Source: Leptotrichia sp. OH3620_COT-345 (GTDB lineage: Bacteria > Fusobacteriota > Fusobacteriia > Fusobacteriales > Leptotrichiaceae). From it: a stretch of 60,631 nt of DNA. Below the pieces are notes generated by a model. It did no database searches and was not told the origin of the DNA. It saw only the letters and a program-made list of their open reading frames with translations. The translations under genes were made by a program, and so were the position numbers. Below are positions 34,473 to 43,160 of this stretch, one piece after another (position 1 is the first letter of the stretch; every line of letters starts with the position of its first letter). The stretch is from assembly GCF_003932895.1 (NCBI RefSeq), contig NZ_RQYW01000015.1, forward strand, positions 1-60,631. The letters are read 5' to 3'.

Positions 34473-35094
34473 TATGTTATTAAAAGATAAAGTGGCAAAA
34501 GTATTATTTGATGTCAAAGCGGTAAAAGTAAATATAAAAGAACCGTTTACATTCGCTTCGGGAATAAAAAGTCCTATATATTGTGATAACAGATATATTT
34601 TAGGATTTCCTCAGGAAAGAAATGTAATAGTGGACGGTTTTATTGAAAAAATAAATAAAGACATTGATATAATAGCGGGAGTAGCCACGGCAGGAATACC
34701 ATGGGCATCATTTATAGCAGATAGAATCGGGAAGCCGCTATGTTACATAAGAAATAAACCGAAAGAACACGGACGAGGAAAACAGATAGAAGGTGCTGAA
34801 GTAGAAGGAAAGAGAGTAATAGTGATCGAGGATCTTATTACTACAGGAAAAAGTAGTCTTATTGCAGTTGACGTTCTTCAGAAAGAAAATATTTCAGAAT
34901 TGGAAGTTATGTCAATATTTTCTTATGGGTTTCAGTCAGCGATAGATAATTACAAAAAATATAACTGTAAATTCAGTTCTCTTTCGGACTTTAATACATT
35001 AATAAAAATATTGAAAGAAATGGATTATCTCACGGAAAAAGAGGCAAAAACAGCTTCAGAGTGGATTCAAAATCCTGAAAAATGGGGGAAATAA
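34465..35094 (+). CDS. pyrE: orotate phosphoribosyltransferase
   Basis: A 209-residue PRTase with the PRPP motif VIVIEDLITTGKSS and the family patterns FTFASGIKSPIYCDNR and IAGVATAGIPWASFIAD, plus the flexible loop YIRNKPKEHGRGKQIEG. Converts orotate and PRPP to OMP. It closes the pyr cluster. CarAB, needed for carbamoyl phosphate, is not in the window. Confidence 0.96.
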   Translation: MNNMLLKDKVAKVLFDVKAVKVNIKEPFTFASGIKSPIYCDNRYILGFPQERNVIVDGFIEKINKDIDIIAGVATAGIPWASFIADRIGKPLCYIRNKPKEHGRGKQIEGAEVEGKRVIVIEDLITTGKSSLIAVDVLQKENISELEVMSIFSYGFQSAIDNYKKYNCKFSSLSDFNTLIKILKEMDYLTEKEAKTASEWIQNPEKWGK

Positions 35095-35125
35095 AGTTAA
35101 GTTGTATATGTTTAAATAATTTTTC

Positions 35126-35153
35126 TTGATTTCATCTGAATATAAGGTATAAT
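35126..35153 (+). promoter_or_regulatory. promoter of the small secreted-protein gene
   Basis: TTGATT at 35126-35131, 16-base spacer, TATAAT at 35148-35153. The start codon is 33 bases downstream of the -10. Confidence 0.55.
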
Positions 35154-35185
35154 AATATAAAATAAAACACTAAGGAGAACAGGAA

Positions 35186-35593
35186 ATGAAAAAAATTGTT
35201 ATGTTATTATTTATTTTAGGAAATATTCTATCTTTCAGTCAATTGAAAGATCCTTTTAAAAATGAAAAGTTTGATTATGTTTTTAAAAATGCACCTGAAA
35301 TATTCAGAGGAGATTATCGTTGTAAGTTTATAATTAAACAGATTTTACTAAGGTCTTTTCATATTGATAATAAAAATGAAGAAATGGTAAACAGTTTTGA
35401 TGAATCTCTGAAAACATACGGAAGAATAATTCAATTGGAAGGAGAATTTCAAGATGAGAAAAATCCTATAATAGTAACTGAAAAGTATTATGCAAAAAAT
35501 TGTAATATTCCTGAAAAAAAATGGCTAGACTATCTTGATTCACCCGCATTCAATGAATATTTTAAAAAAATTGGAAAGTATAAGAAAAATTAA
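35186..35593 (+). CDS. small secreted protein of unknown function
   Basis: A 135-residue protein with a Sec signal peptide (basic start, hydrophobic residues 4-16, likely cleavage after SFS near residue 18). The mature part is hydrophilic with two Cys (RCKF and KNCNI) that could form a disulfide in the periplasm, and no domain I recognise. The gene stands alone with its own promoter and a terminator after it. Confidence 0.7.
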   Translation: MKKIVMLLFILGNILSFSQLKDPFKNEKFDYVFKNAPEIFRGDYRCKFIIKQILLRSFHIDNKNEEMVNSFDESLKTYGRIIQLEGEFQDEKNPIIVTEKYYAKNCNIPEKKWLDYLDSPAFNEYFKKIGKYKKN

Positions 35594-35843
35594 ATGAATT
35601 TTTTTTGAAAATTTACACATTCGTTATCAACTATAATTTTTAGTTTTCAAAATAATCATTATGCTTGGAAAATAGCAAATTAACTATACTTATAATCATT
35701 GTTTTCCTCATTAGCATAATTTTGTATTTTTTCGGAAAATTTTGAATATTGGGGAAAAATTTAGAAAATAATAAAAAATTTCATATAAAAAATATATATA
35801 ATAGAAATATAAAATTAAAAGTTAAAAATGCAAATGAATTTTG
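35594..35843. repeat. dispersed repeat copy B
   Basis: No gene. The clearest copy of the left half of the dispersed element: ATTATGCT (35658-35665) pairs perfectly with AGCATAAT (35713-35720), and GGAAAA (35667-35672) with TTTTCC (35702-35707), so the unit can fold as a long hairpin. It is followed by TTTTGAATATTGGGGAAAAA and an AT-rich tail shared with copy D. Confidence 0.6.
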
Positions 35844-35880
35844 AAAAAAGAAAATATTTTAATTATTTTCTTTTTTTTTA
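35844..35880 (+). terminator. rho-independent terminator
   Basis: AAAAAAGAAAATA (35844-35856) pairs with TATTTTCTTTTTT (35864-35876), and the T run continues. It ends the small secreted-protein transcript. An extended -10 (TGA-TATTAT, 35891-35899) for the next gene follows at once. Confidence 0.65.
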
Positions 35881-35952
35881 ATATAATTTATGATATTATA
35901 GAATGAAAAAATTAAATATTAAATTTGATGTATAAAAAAATTGGAGGAGAAA

Positions 35953-37605
35953 ATGAAAAGTGATATAATGTTGAATACTATCAATTATCAACAAATAATT
36001 TTTACTTTTTTAGGGGGATTGGGGCTTTTCCTATTCAGTATAAAGTATATGGGTGATGGTCTGCAACTGGCGGCAGGGGACAGATTAAGACATATTTTGG
36101 ATAAATATACGACTTCCCCGTTTTTAGGAGTTCTTGTAGGAATATTTGTAACTGCTTTAATTCAGTCAAGTTCGGGAACTTCAGTTATAACTATAGGATT
36201 GGTAGGAGCAGGATTGCTTTCTTTACGACAGGCTATCGGAATTATAATGGGAGCAAATATAGGAACTACAATTACTACTTTTATAATAGGCTTTAACATT
36301 ACTCACTATGCTCTTCCTATTATATTTATAGGGGCGGCATGCTTATTTTTTACAAAAATAAAAGCTATTAATAATTTAGGACGTATATTATTCGGCTTTG
36401 GAGGAATATTTTTCGCCTTAACTCTTATGTCCGGTTCTATGCAACCCTTGAAGCATTTGCCTGAATTTAAAGAACTAATGGTAAAATTAAGTTACAGTCC
36501 ATTACTTGGTGTATTTATAGGGACTGCAGTAACTATGCTTGTACAGGCTTCAAGTGCTACAATCAGTATATTGCAAAATATTTATCAGGAAAACCTTGTT
36601 ACTCTGAAAGGAGCGTTACCGATACTTTTCGGAGATAATATAGGAACGACTATAACCGCTATTATAGCTATAATAGGTTCAAATACTGCTGCTAAAAGAC
36701 TTGCAGCATCCCATGTCCTGTTCAATGTAATAGGAACCATAATTTTTTTAATTTTCCTGACACCGTTTACTATATTTATTGAAAAAATGCAATATTTCCT
36801 TCATTTGAATCCTAAAATGACTATTGCTTTTGCACATGGGAGTTTTAATACCGCCACTACTATTCTTCTGTTTCCTTTTATAGGAATACTTGAATTTATA
36901 GTAGTCAAAATGATAAGAGGAAATGGAAAGGAAAAGGAATATAAGACAAAATATCTTGATAATGCACTCCTGAACACTCCTTCCATAGCATTAGGACAGG
37001 TTAAGCAGGAAATAATATTAATGACTGAGCTTGTACTTGAAAATTTAAATACTTCAGTAGAATATTTTCATACTCATAATGAAAAATTGGAAGAGGAAGT
37101 TGAAAAATCCGAAGAAGGTATAAATAGCATTGATCAGGAAATTTCGAATTATTTAACAGTTTTATCAACTAAAGAATCTTTGAGCTCAAAAGAGGGGGAA
37201 GAAATAGGACTTTATTTGGATATGTGCAGGGATGTAGAAAGAATAGGAGATCATGCTCATGGAATTATAAAAGATGTAAATTATGAAATAAAGAAAAAAA
37301 TGAAATTTTCTCAATTTGCTCATAATGAAGTAAACAGTCTATTAAGTATTTCACAAAAAATGATTGAAAATGCAATAGAAGCCCTGAAAACTTCCAATAA
37401 AGATAAAGCTATAGAAGTACTTGATTTACACAATAAATTATATGCAAAGGAGAAAAAAATAAGAAAAGATCACATAGAAAGAATGAGAAATCAGGAATGT
37501 GAACTTAGAGCAGGACTTTATTATATAGATTTAATTTCTCATTTTACGAGAATAGGAGATCATACAAGAAATATGGTAGAAAAAGTATTAGAAAATAGGA
37601 TATAA
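35953..37605 (+). CDS. Na/phosphate cotransporter family protein with PhoU-like tail
   Basis: A 550-residue protein beginning at ATG 35953 (an in-frame TTG at 35941 lies in the TTGGAGGAG ribosome binding site). It has the two inverted Na/Pi-cotransporter repeats, marked by QSSSGTSVITIG...GANIGTT and QASSATISILQ...GDNIGTTITA, in about nine hydrophobic segments, followed from about residue 335 by a cytosolic helical PhoU-like domain (EIGLYLDMCRDVERIGDHAHGI and LISHFTRIGDHTRNM). Family members import phosphate with sodium. It sits between the pyrimidine and purine clusters but has its own promoter and terminator surroundings, so its link to them is loose. Confidence 0.9.
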   Translation: MKSDIMLNTINYQQIIFTFLGGLGLFLFSIKYMGDGLQLAAGDRLRHILDKYTTSPFLGVLVGIFVTALIQSSSGTSVITIGLVGAGLLSLRQAIGIIMGANIGTTITTFIIGFNITHYALPIIFIGAACLFFTKIKAINNLGRILFGFGGIFFALTLMSGSMQPLKHLPEFKELMVKLSYSPLLGVFIGTAVTMLVQASSATISILQNIYQENLVTLKGALPILFGDNIGTTITAIIAIIGSNTAAKRLAASHVLFNVIGTIIFLIFLTPFTIFIEKMQYFLHLNPKMTIAFAHGSFNTATTILLFPFIGILEFIVVKMIRGNGKEKEYKTKYLDNALLNTPSIALGQVKQEIILMTELVLENLNTSVEYFHTHNEKLEEEVEKSEEGINSIDQEISNYLTVLSTKESLSSKEGEEIGLYLDMCRDVERIGDHAHGIIKDVNYEIKKKMKFSQFAHNEVNSLLSISQKMIENAIEALKTSNKDKAIEVLDLHNKLYAKEKKIRKDHIERMRNQECELRAGLYYIDLISHFTRIGDHTRNMVEKVLENRI

Positions 37606-37623
37606 AAAAAGTTAACAATTTTC

Positions 37624-37652
37624 TTGAAAAAAATTGAAAAGTTTGATATACT
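37624..37652 (+). promoter_or_regulatory. promoter of the purine operon
   Basis: TTGAAA at 37624-37629, 17-base spacer, TATACT at 37647-37652 with TGA directly upstream. Start would be near 37659, giving a leader of almost 390 bases ahead of purL. Confidence 0.65.
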
Positions 37653-37683
37653 TCTTTTATTAAAAAGTTTGTAAATAATATAT

Positions 37684-37751
37684 TACTTATATATTCTTTG
37701 AATAAGGCAAAGAGTTTCTACAAGCAACCGTGAATTGCTTACTATAAGTGA
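37684..37751 (+). ncRNA. purine riboswitch aptamer, guanine-type
   Basis: The fold is recognisable. P1 arms are ACTTATA (37685-37691) and TATAAGT (37743-37749). P2 is a CTTTG/CAAAG stem with loop AATAAGG. The core GTTTCTAC follows, P3 is AAGCAA/TTGCTT with loop CCGTGAA, and J3/1 is ACTAT. The loop GG and CC pairs can make the loop-loop contact. The C of ACTAT at the specificity position points to guanine or hypoxanthine rather than adenine. Loops differ from the textbook AUAUGG and CCGUAAA, so this is a divergent member. Confidence 0.75.
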
Positions 37752-37775
37752 AGTTTAATAAATGATATCCATACT

Positions 37776-37825
37776 ATCTATTTTATTACTTCATTTTGTA
37801 ATGCAGTTTAAAATAGATTTTTTAT
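37776..37825 (+). terminator. riboswitch terminator (expression platform)
   Basis: ATCTATTTTA (37776-37785) pairs with TAAAATAGAT (37809-37818); an inner TTAC/GTAA extends it; seven T residues end it. The 3' strand of P1 and following bases (GTGAAGTTTAATAAA) can instead pair with TTTATTACTTC in the 5' arm, giving a mutually exclusive antiterminator. Ligand binding should therefore turn the operon off. Confidence 0.75.
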
Positions 37826-37838
37826 TTGGAGGAAATCA

Positions 37839-37985
37839 ATGAAAAGAAAACAGTTTATTACATTACAGACAGTATATTTTAGACAAAAAAAGATGTCTAC
37901 TTTGTTTTATGGACTTTTAACAGGGAAAGTGTGTAAAAAATCAGAAATTCAAAATATCAATAAAATAAGTATGTCAAAAATCTAA
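37839..37985 (+). CDS. 48-codon leader ORF between riboswitch and purL
   Basis: A small ORF with an excellent TTTGGAGGAAATCA site before ATG 37839. The peptide starts MKRKQFITLQTVYFRQKK and is basic, with no signal or membrane segment. Its TAA (37983-37985) lies within the 5' arm of a second terminator that begins at 37978, the same design as the pyrB leader. About 58% of the 50 bases ahead of that hairpin are A by my count. It may be a leader whose translation controls the second terminator, or a small protein; coding is unproven. Confidence 0.55.
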   Translation: MKRKQFITLQTVYFRQKKMSTLFYGLLTGKVCKKSEIQNINKISMSKI

Positions 37986-38010
37986 GTATGTAATCTACTT
38001 AGATTTTTTA
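37978..38010 (+). terminator. second purL leader terminator
   Basis: AAATCTAAGTA (37978-37988) and TACTTAGATTT (37996-38006), a perfect 11-bp stem with a 7-base loop and six T residues. It lies downstream of the riboswitch terminator and 35 bases before purL, so it must be read through for purL to be transcribed. Confidence 0.8.
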
Positions 38011-38045
38011 TTATAAAAACGGATATATAAAATGGAGGAGAAGTA

Positions 38046-41000
38046 ATGGATTGTAGAATTTTTATTGAAAAAAAAGAAGATTTTAGAGTTGAAGCACAAA
38101 ATTTATTTGATGATTTAAAAGAAAACTTGAAAATTGAAAATCTTAAAAATGTAAGAATTTTAAATATTTATGATATATTCGGCATAAGTGAAAATGATTT
38201 GAAAAAAAGTGAAAAAACTGTTTTTTCTGAAATAAATGTCGATAATATATACTATTCTCTTGAAGAAGCATTGGAAGGAAATAATAGGGAAATTAAAAAT
38301 ATTTTGAAAAAAAACTTTTTCGGAACGGAATTTCTTCCCGGTCAGTATGATCAGAGGGCGGATTCTGCTATACAATGTCTAAATTTATTAGTTGATAATA
38401 GAAATAATATAGATATAAAAAGTGGAAAACTTATAATTTTATACGGAAATATTTCAGATGAAGAAATGAATAAAATAAAAAAATATCATGTAAATGAAAT
38501 AGAATCAAGAGAAAAAGATTTAATGATACTTAAACAACCTTCTGAAGAAAAGAATAATGAAAAAGTTCCTGTGTATGATAAATTTATTGAAAAATCACCG
38601 GAACAAATAGAGAATTTCAAAAAAAAATTGGAACTTGCAATGACAACAGATGATTTATTATTTGTTCAAAAATATTTCAAAAATGAAGAAAAAAGGAATC
38701 CTACAGAAACTGAAATAAAAGTCCTTGATACATACTGGTCGGATCATTGCAGACATACAACTTTCGAAACGGTAATAACTGATATAAAAGTGGGAGAAGG
38801 AAAATATAAAAAAATTATAGAAAATACAATAAATGAATATATAAAAAGTAGAGAATATATTCATTCAGACAGAATAGACAAAAAGCCTGTAACATTGATG
38901 GATCTGGCAACTATATCAGGAAAGGAAGGAAGAAAAAATGGAACACTTTCCGATTTAGAAATTTCCGATGAAATAAATGCATGCTCAGTTTATATTGATG
39001 TTCCGATAAATGGTAAAAATCAAAAATGGATATTACAGTTTAAAAATGAAACTCATAATCATCCTACAGAAATAGAACCTTTTGGAGGAGCATCCACATG
39101 TATAGGAGGAGCAATAAGAGATCCTCTTTCAGGCAGGACATTTGTGTATCAGGCTGTAAGGATAACCGGAGCGGGAAATCCTAATGAAAAAGTCGAAGAT
39201 ACAATTCAGGGAAAACTTCCTCAAAAAGTTATCACTCAAAAAGCTGCACACGGTTTTTCTTCTTATGGAAATCAGATAGGTCTTGCAACTACATATGTAA
39301 ACGAAATATATGATGAGGGTTATAAAGCTAAAAGAATGGAACTGGGACTTGTAGTAGGAGCGGCTCCTGCAGAAAATATAATAAGGGAGAAACCTGAAAG
39401 AGGGGATATTGTAGTTTTACTCGGAGGAAGAACGGGAAGAGACGGAATAGGTGGAGCGACAGGTTCTTCAAAAGAACACACTTCGGAATCTTCTGAAAAG
39501 TGCAGTGCTGAAGTGCAAAAAGGGAATGCGGTAATTGAAAGAAAAATGCAAAGACTGTTCAGAAATAAAGATGTTACGAAATTAATAAAAAAATGTAATG
39601 ATTTTGGAGCGGGGGGAGTTTCAGTGGCTATCGGTGAACTTGCTGACGGATTGGAAATTGATTTAAATAAAGTGAGAGTAAAATATGAAGGATTAAATGG
39701 AACCGAACTGGCAATTTCCGAATCTCAAGAAAGAATGGCGGTAGTTATTTCAAAAAAAAATCTGGAAAAATTTATTGAATATGCTCAAAAAGAAAATTTG
39801 GAAGCATATGAAGTCGGTCAAATAACAGATACCGACAGACTTGTAATGAAGTATAATAATGAAGTTATAGTCAATATTTCAAGGGAATTTTTAAATACAA
39901 ACGGTGCAAAATCTTTTATAAGTGCAGAAATAGAAAATTTATACATTCTAGATCTGAAAAGAGAAATAAACGGAAATTCTCTCAAGGAAAAGTTTATAAA
40001 TAATATGAAAGAACTGAATATATGTTCTCAAAGAGGGTTAATGGAAACATTTGATTCTACAATAGGTTCAACTACAGTTTTAATGCCTTATGGAGGAAAA
40101 TATCAGTTAACTCCGTCTGATGTTTCCGTACAGAAAATTTCTGTAGAAAACGGAGAAACATCGTTAGCCTCCATGGTAGGTTACGGTTACAATCCTTTTA
40201 TAGCAAAACAGATACCCTTTCATGGAGGTGCTTTTGCAGTAATTGAATCAATGTCAAGAATAGTGGCTGCAGGAGGAAATTATAAAAACATAAAATTTAC
40301 TTTTCAGGAATATTTTGAAAAACTTGGAAATGATCCTAAAAAATGGGGAAAACCCTTGTCTGCATTATTGGGAGCATTGTATATTCAGAAAAAATTTGGA
40401 CTGGCTTCAATAGGAGGAAAAGATTCCATGAGCGGGACTTTCCATGAAATATCTGTTCCGCCTACGCTAGTTTCTTTTGCAGTAAATACAGTTAATTCTG
40501 AAAATGTTATTTCAAATGAGTTTAAAAAAGAAGGAAGTAGAATATATTTAATAAAAACACCATTAGATGAAAATGATTTACCTCATTTAAAAGAACTGAA
40601 AGATAATTTTGACTTTATTACTGAAAATATAGAGAATAAAAAAATAATATCTGCAAGTGTTGTAAAACATGGTGGAATAGCTGAAGCTCTGGCAAAAATG
40701 TCTTTTGGAAATAAAATAGGAATAAATATAAACATAGATAATATTTTTTCAGAATCAAGCAGCTGTGAAATCTTAATAGATGAGCTGTTTATGCCTTATT
40801 ACGGTACAATCATAATTGAAACTGATGAAAAATTTGACTATAAAAATGCTTTATTAATAGGAAATACCGTGAATAATGAAAAAATAACATTAAATACAAA
40901 GAACGGAATGGAAGAAATTATACTGGAAGAATTAATTTCTGAATGGGAAAAACCTTTGGAAAATATATTCCCTACAAGGAAAAAAATAACTACGAGAAAT

Positions 41001-41885
41001 AAAGTGACTCACTGTAATAAAGCCGAATATAAAAGGCTGAAATGTATAGAACATGAAAATCTTATAAGCAGAATCTCTAATAATTACGCTAAACCGAGAG
41101 TGTTTATCCCCATATTTCCCGGTACAAACTGTGAATATGACTTGGAAAGAGTATTTAATAAAGAAGGGGGGATAGCAAAAACACAAGTATTCAATAATCT
41201 TTCCTACAATAGTATACTCAGCTCCATTGATAATTTTGTTAAAGAAATTGATAATTCTCAAATACTTATGTTTCCCGGGGGGTTCAGTGCGGGAGATGAA
41301 CCTGACGGTTCGGCAAAATTTATTGTTGCAGTTTTGAAAAATGAAAAGATAAAAGAAGCTATTGAGAGATTTTTAAGAAGAGACGGACTGATTTTAGGGA
41401 TATGTAACGGGTTTCAGGCATTAATAAAATCAGGACTTTTACCGTACGGTGAAATAAGAGAATTGGATGAAACTTCTCCGACACTTACGTTTAATGCTAT
41501 AAATAAACATATGTCAAAAATGGTAATGACGAAGGTTATAACGAATAATTCTCCATGGCTTGCAGAAATTAAAGAAAACGAAATACATACAATTCCTCTT
41601 TCACATGGAGAAGGAAGAGTTATAATAAGTGAGGAAGATTACAGAACATTATATATAAATAACCAGATAGCAACAAAATATGTAGATTTTGAAGGAAATC
41701 CGAGTATGGAAATAGAATTTAATCCTAACGGTTCGTATTATGCGATTGAAGGAATGCTGGCATATAAGGGAAGAATATTCGGAAAAATGACACATTCTGA
41801 AAGAACTGGGAAAAATCTTTATAAAAATATAATAGGAAACACAGAGCAGAATATATTTAGAAACGGGATAAAATTTTTTAAATAA
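38046..41885 (+). CDS. purL: phosphoribosylformylglycinamidine synthase, large single-chain form
   Basis: A 1,279-residue single-chain FGAM synthase with synthetase and glutaminase fused. An N-terminal domain is followed by the two AIR-synthase-like halves (HNHPTEIEPFGGASTC.GG, GRTGRDGIGGATGSS), with a second half from about residue 680, and a C-terminal class I amidotransferase domain from about residue 1,015. That domain has PGTNCEYDLE, the nucleophile in LGICNGFQAL and the His of PLSHGEGR. It makes FGAM from FGAR, glutamine and ATP. It starts at ATG behind TGGAGGAGAAGTA, after the two-terminator leader, and heads the purine operon. Confidence 0.96.
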   Translation: MDCRIFIEKKEDFRVEAQNLFDDLKENLKIENLKNVRILNIYDIFGISENDLKKSEKTVFSEINVDNIYYSLEEALEGNNREIKNILKKNFFGTEFLPGQYDQRADSAIQCLNLLVDNRNNIDIKSGKLIILYGNISDEEMNKIKKYHVNEIESREKDLMILKQPSEEKNNEKVPVYDKFIEKSPEQIENFKKKLELAMTTDDLLFVQKYFKNEEKRNPTETEIKVLDTYWSDHCRHTTFETVITDIKVGEGKYKKIIENTINEYIKSREYIHSDRIDKKPVTLMDLATISGKEGRKNGTLSDLEISDEINACSVYIDVPINGKNQKWILQFKNETHNHPTEIEPFGGASTCIGGAIRDPLSGRTFVYQAVRITGAGNPNEKVEDTIQGKLPQKVITQKAAHGFSSYGNQIGLATTYVNEIYDEGYKAKRMELGLVVGAAPAENIIREKPERGDIVVLLGGRTGRDGIGGATGSSKEHTSESSEKCSAEVQKGNAVIERKMQRLFRNKDVTKLIKKCNDFGAGGVSVAIGELADGLEIDLNKVRVKYEGLNGTELAISESQERMAVVISKKNLEKFIEYAQKENLEAYEVGQITDTDRLVMKYNNEVIVNISREFLNTNGAKSFISAEIENLYILDLKREINGNSLKEKFINNMKELNICSQRGLMETFDSTIGSTTVLMPYGGKYQLTPSDVSVQKISVENGETSLASMVGYGYNPFIAKQIPFHGGAFAVIESMSRIVAAGGNYKNIKFTFQEYFEKLGNDPKKWGKPLSALLGALYIQKKFGLASIGGKDSMSGTFHEISVPPTLVSFAVNTVNSENVISNEFKKEGSRIYLIKTPLDENDLPHLKELKDNFDFITENIENKKIISASVVKHGGIAEALAKMSFGNKIGININIDNIFSESSSCEILIDELFMPYYGTIIIETDEKFDYKNALLIGNTVNNEKITLNTKNGMEEIILEELISEWEKPLENIFPTRKKITTRNKVTHCNKAEYKRLKCIEHENLISRISNNYAKPRVFIPIFPGTNCEYDLERVFNKEGGIAKTQVFNNLSYNSILSSIDNFVKEIDNSQILMFPGGFSAGDEPDGSAKFIVAVLKNEKIKEAIERFLRRDGLILGICNGFQALIKSGLLPYGEIRELDETSPTLTFNAINKHMSKMVMTKVITNNSPWLAEIKENEIHTIPLSHGEGRVIISEEDYRTLYINNQIATKYVDFEGNPSMEIEFNPNGSYYAIEGMLAYKGRIFGKMTHSERTGKNLYKNIIGNTEQNIFRNGIKFFK

Positions 41886-41925
41886 ATAATTTTAAATTTT
41901 GAATAATGAAAGGAGAAAATCAGAG

Positions 41926-42405
41926 ATGAAAGTAGCAATATTTTTTGGAAGTAAATCTGATATAGAAAAAATGAAAGGGACGGCAAATTGTCTTAAAGAA
42001 TTCGGAATAGAATACGAAGCTTATATTTTATCGGCTCATCGTGTTCCTGAAAGACTGGAAGAAGTATTAGAGGAGGTTCAAAAAAAAGGAGCTGAAATAA
42101 TTGTAGCAGGAGCAGGATTGGCAGCACATCTGCCGGGAGTAATAGCTTCAAAAACAGTATTACCTGTTATAGGAGTACCTTTAAATGGAGCAATTGGTGG
42201 ACTTGATGCACTTTATTCCATTGTACAGATGCCGAAGTCAATTCCTGTAGCAACTGTAGGAATTGATAATTCATATAATGGAGGAATGCTGGCAGTACAG
42301 ATACTTTCATTAAAATATAATGATATAAGAGAAAAACTGATTAATTTTAGAAAAGAAATGAAAGAAAAATTTATAAAAGAAAATAATATTCAACCTTTTT
42401 TGTAA
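41926..42405 (+). CDS. purE: N5-carboxyaminoimidazole ribonucleotide mutase
   Basis: A 159-residue PurE started at ATG 41926 after AAAGGAGAAAATCAG; the upstream in-frame TTG at 41899 would add residues across that site. The motifs GSKSDIEKM, SAHRVPERL and AGAGLAAHLPGVIAS are class I PurE signatures. It interconverts N5-CAIR and CAIR. PurK, which normally supplies N5-CAIR to class I enzymes, is not seen in this window. Confidence 0.94.
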   Translation: MKVAIFFGSKSDIEKMKGTANCLKEFGIEYEAYILSAHRVPERLEEVLEEVQKKGAEIIVAGAGLAAHLPGVIASKTVLPVIGVPLNGAIGGLDALYSIVQMPKSIPVATVGIDNSYNGGMLAVQILSLKYNDIREKLINFRKEMKEKFIKENNIQPFL

Positions 42406-42414
42406 AAAGGTTTT
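42392..42414 (+). terminator. short hairpin between purE and purC
   Basis: AACCTTTTT (42392-42400), loop TGT, AAAAAGGTT (42404-42412), overlapping the purE stop codon, then TT and A-rich DNA. The U run is short, so it may be a partial terminator or an RNA-processing or stability element that tunes downstream genes. Confidence 0.4.
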
Positions 42415-42440
42415 AAAAAGATGGAATGGAGGATAAAAAA

Positions 42441-43148
42441 ATGCAGAAAAAAGATTTTATTTATGAGGGAAAAGCAAAACAGGTATATTCTACTGATGAT
42501 GAAAATTTGGTAATTATACATTATAAAGATAATGCCACGGCGGGAAACGGTGAAAAAAAAGGAATAATCAAAGATAAAGGAATTATAAACAATAAAATTA
42601 CCTCAAAGTTATTTTCCGTTTTAGAAAAAAAAGGAATAAAAACTCATTTTAAGAAAATGCTTAATGAAAGAGACCAGTTATGTGAAAAGCTGTCCATAAT
42701 TCCCCTTGAAGTTATAGTAAGAAATGTAATAACAGGGTCAATGGCCAAAAGAACGGGAGTAGCAGACGGCACAATACCCAAAATACCGATATTTGAAATA
42801 TGCTATAAAAATGACGAGTACGGTGATCCGTTAATAAATGATTATCATGCGGTTGCAATGGAATTAACTACATTTGAAGAATTGGCACATATATATAAAA
42901 TAACTTCAAAAATTAATGAACTTCTGAAAAAAGTATTTGATGAAGAAGGAATTGTACTTGTTGATTTTAAAATTGAGTTTGGAAAAAACAGTAAAGGAGA
43001 AATACTTCTTGCAGATGAAATAACTCCCGATACATGTAGACTATGGGATAAATTTACAAGTAAAAAGCTTGATAAGGATAGATTCCGACAGGATTTAGGA
43101 GGAATAGAAGAAGCATATCTGGAAATTTTGAACAGATTGGAAAAATAG
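42441..43148 (+). CDS. purC: phosphoribosylaminoimidazole-succinocarboxamide synthase
   Basis: A 235-residue SAICAR synthetase starting at ATG 42441 behind TGGAGGATAAAAAA. It has the N-terminal [12 protein letters not shown], the [13 protein letters not shown] and [10 protein letters not shown] motifs, and the [12 protein letters not shown] signature. It ligates CAIR and aspartate. purB, the next enzyme in the pathway, is not in the window. Confidence 0.95.
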   Translation: MQKKDFIYEGKAKQVYSTDDENLVIIHYKDNATAGNGEKKGIIKDKGIINNKITSKLFSVLEKKGIKTHFKKMLNERDQLCEKLSIIPLEVIVRNVITGSMAKRTGVADGTIPKIPIFEICYKNDEYGDPLINDYHAVAMELTTFEELAHIYKITSKINELLKKVFDEEGIVLVDFKIEFGKNSKGEILLADEITPDTCRLWDKFTSKKLDKDRFRQDLGGIEEAYLEILNRLEK

Positions 43149-43160
43149 AAAGGAGTAGAA

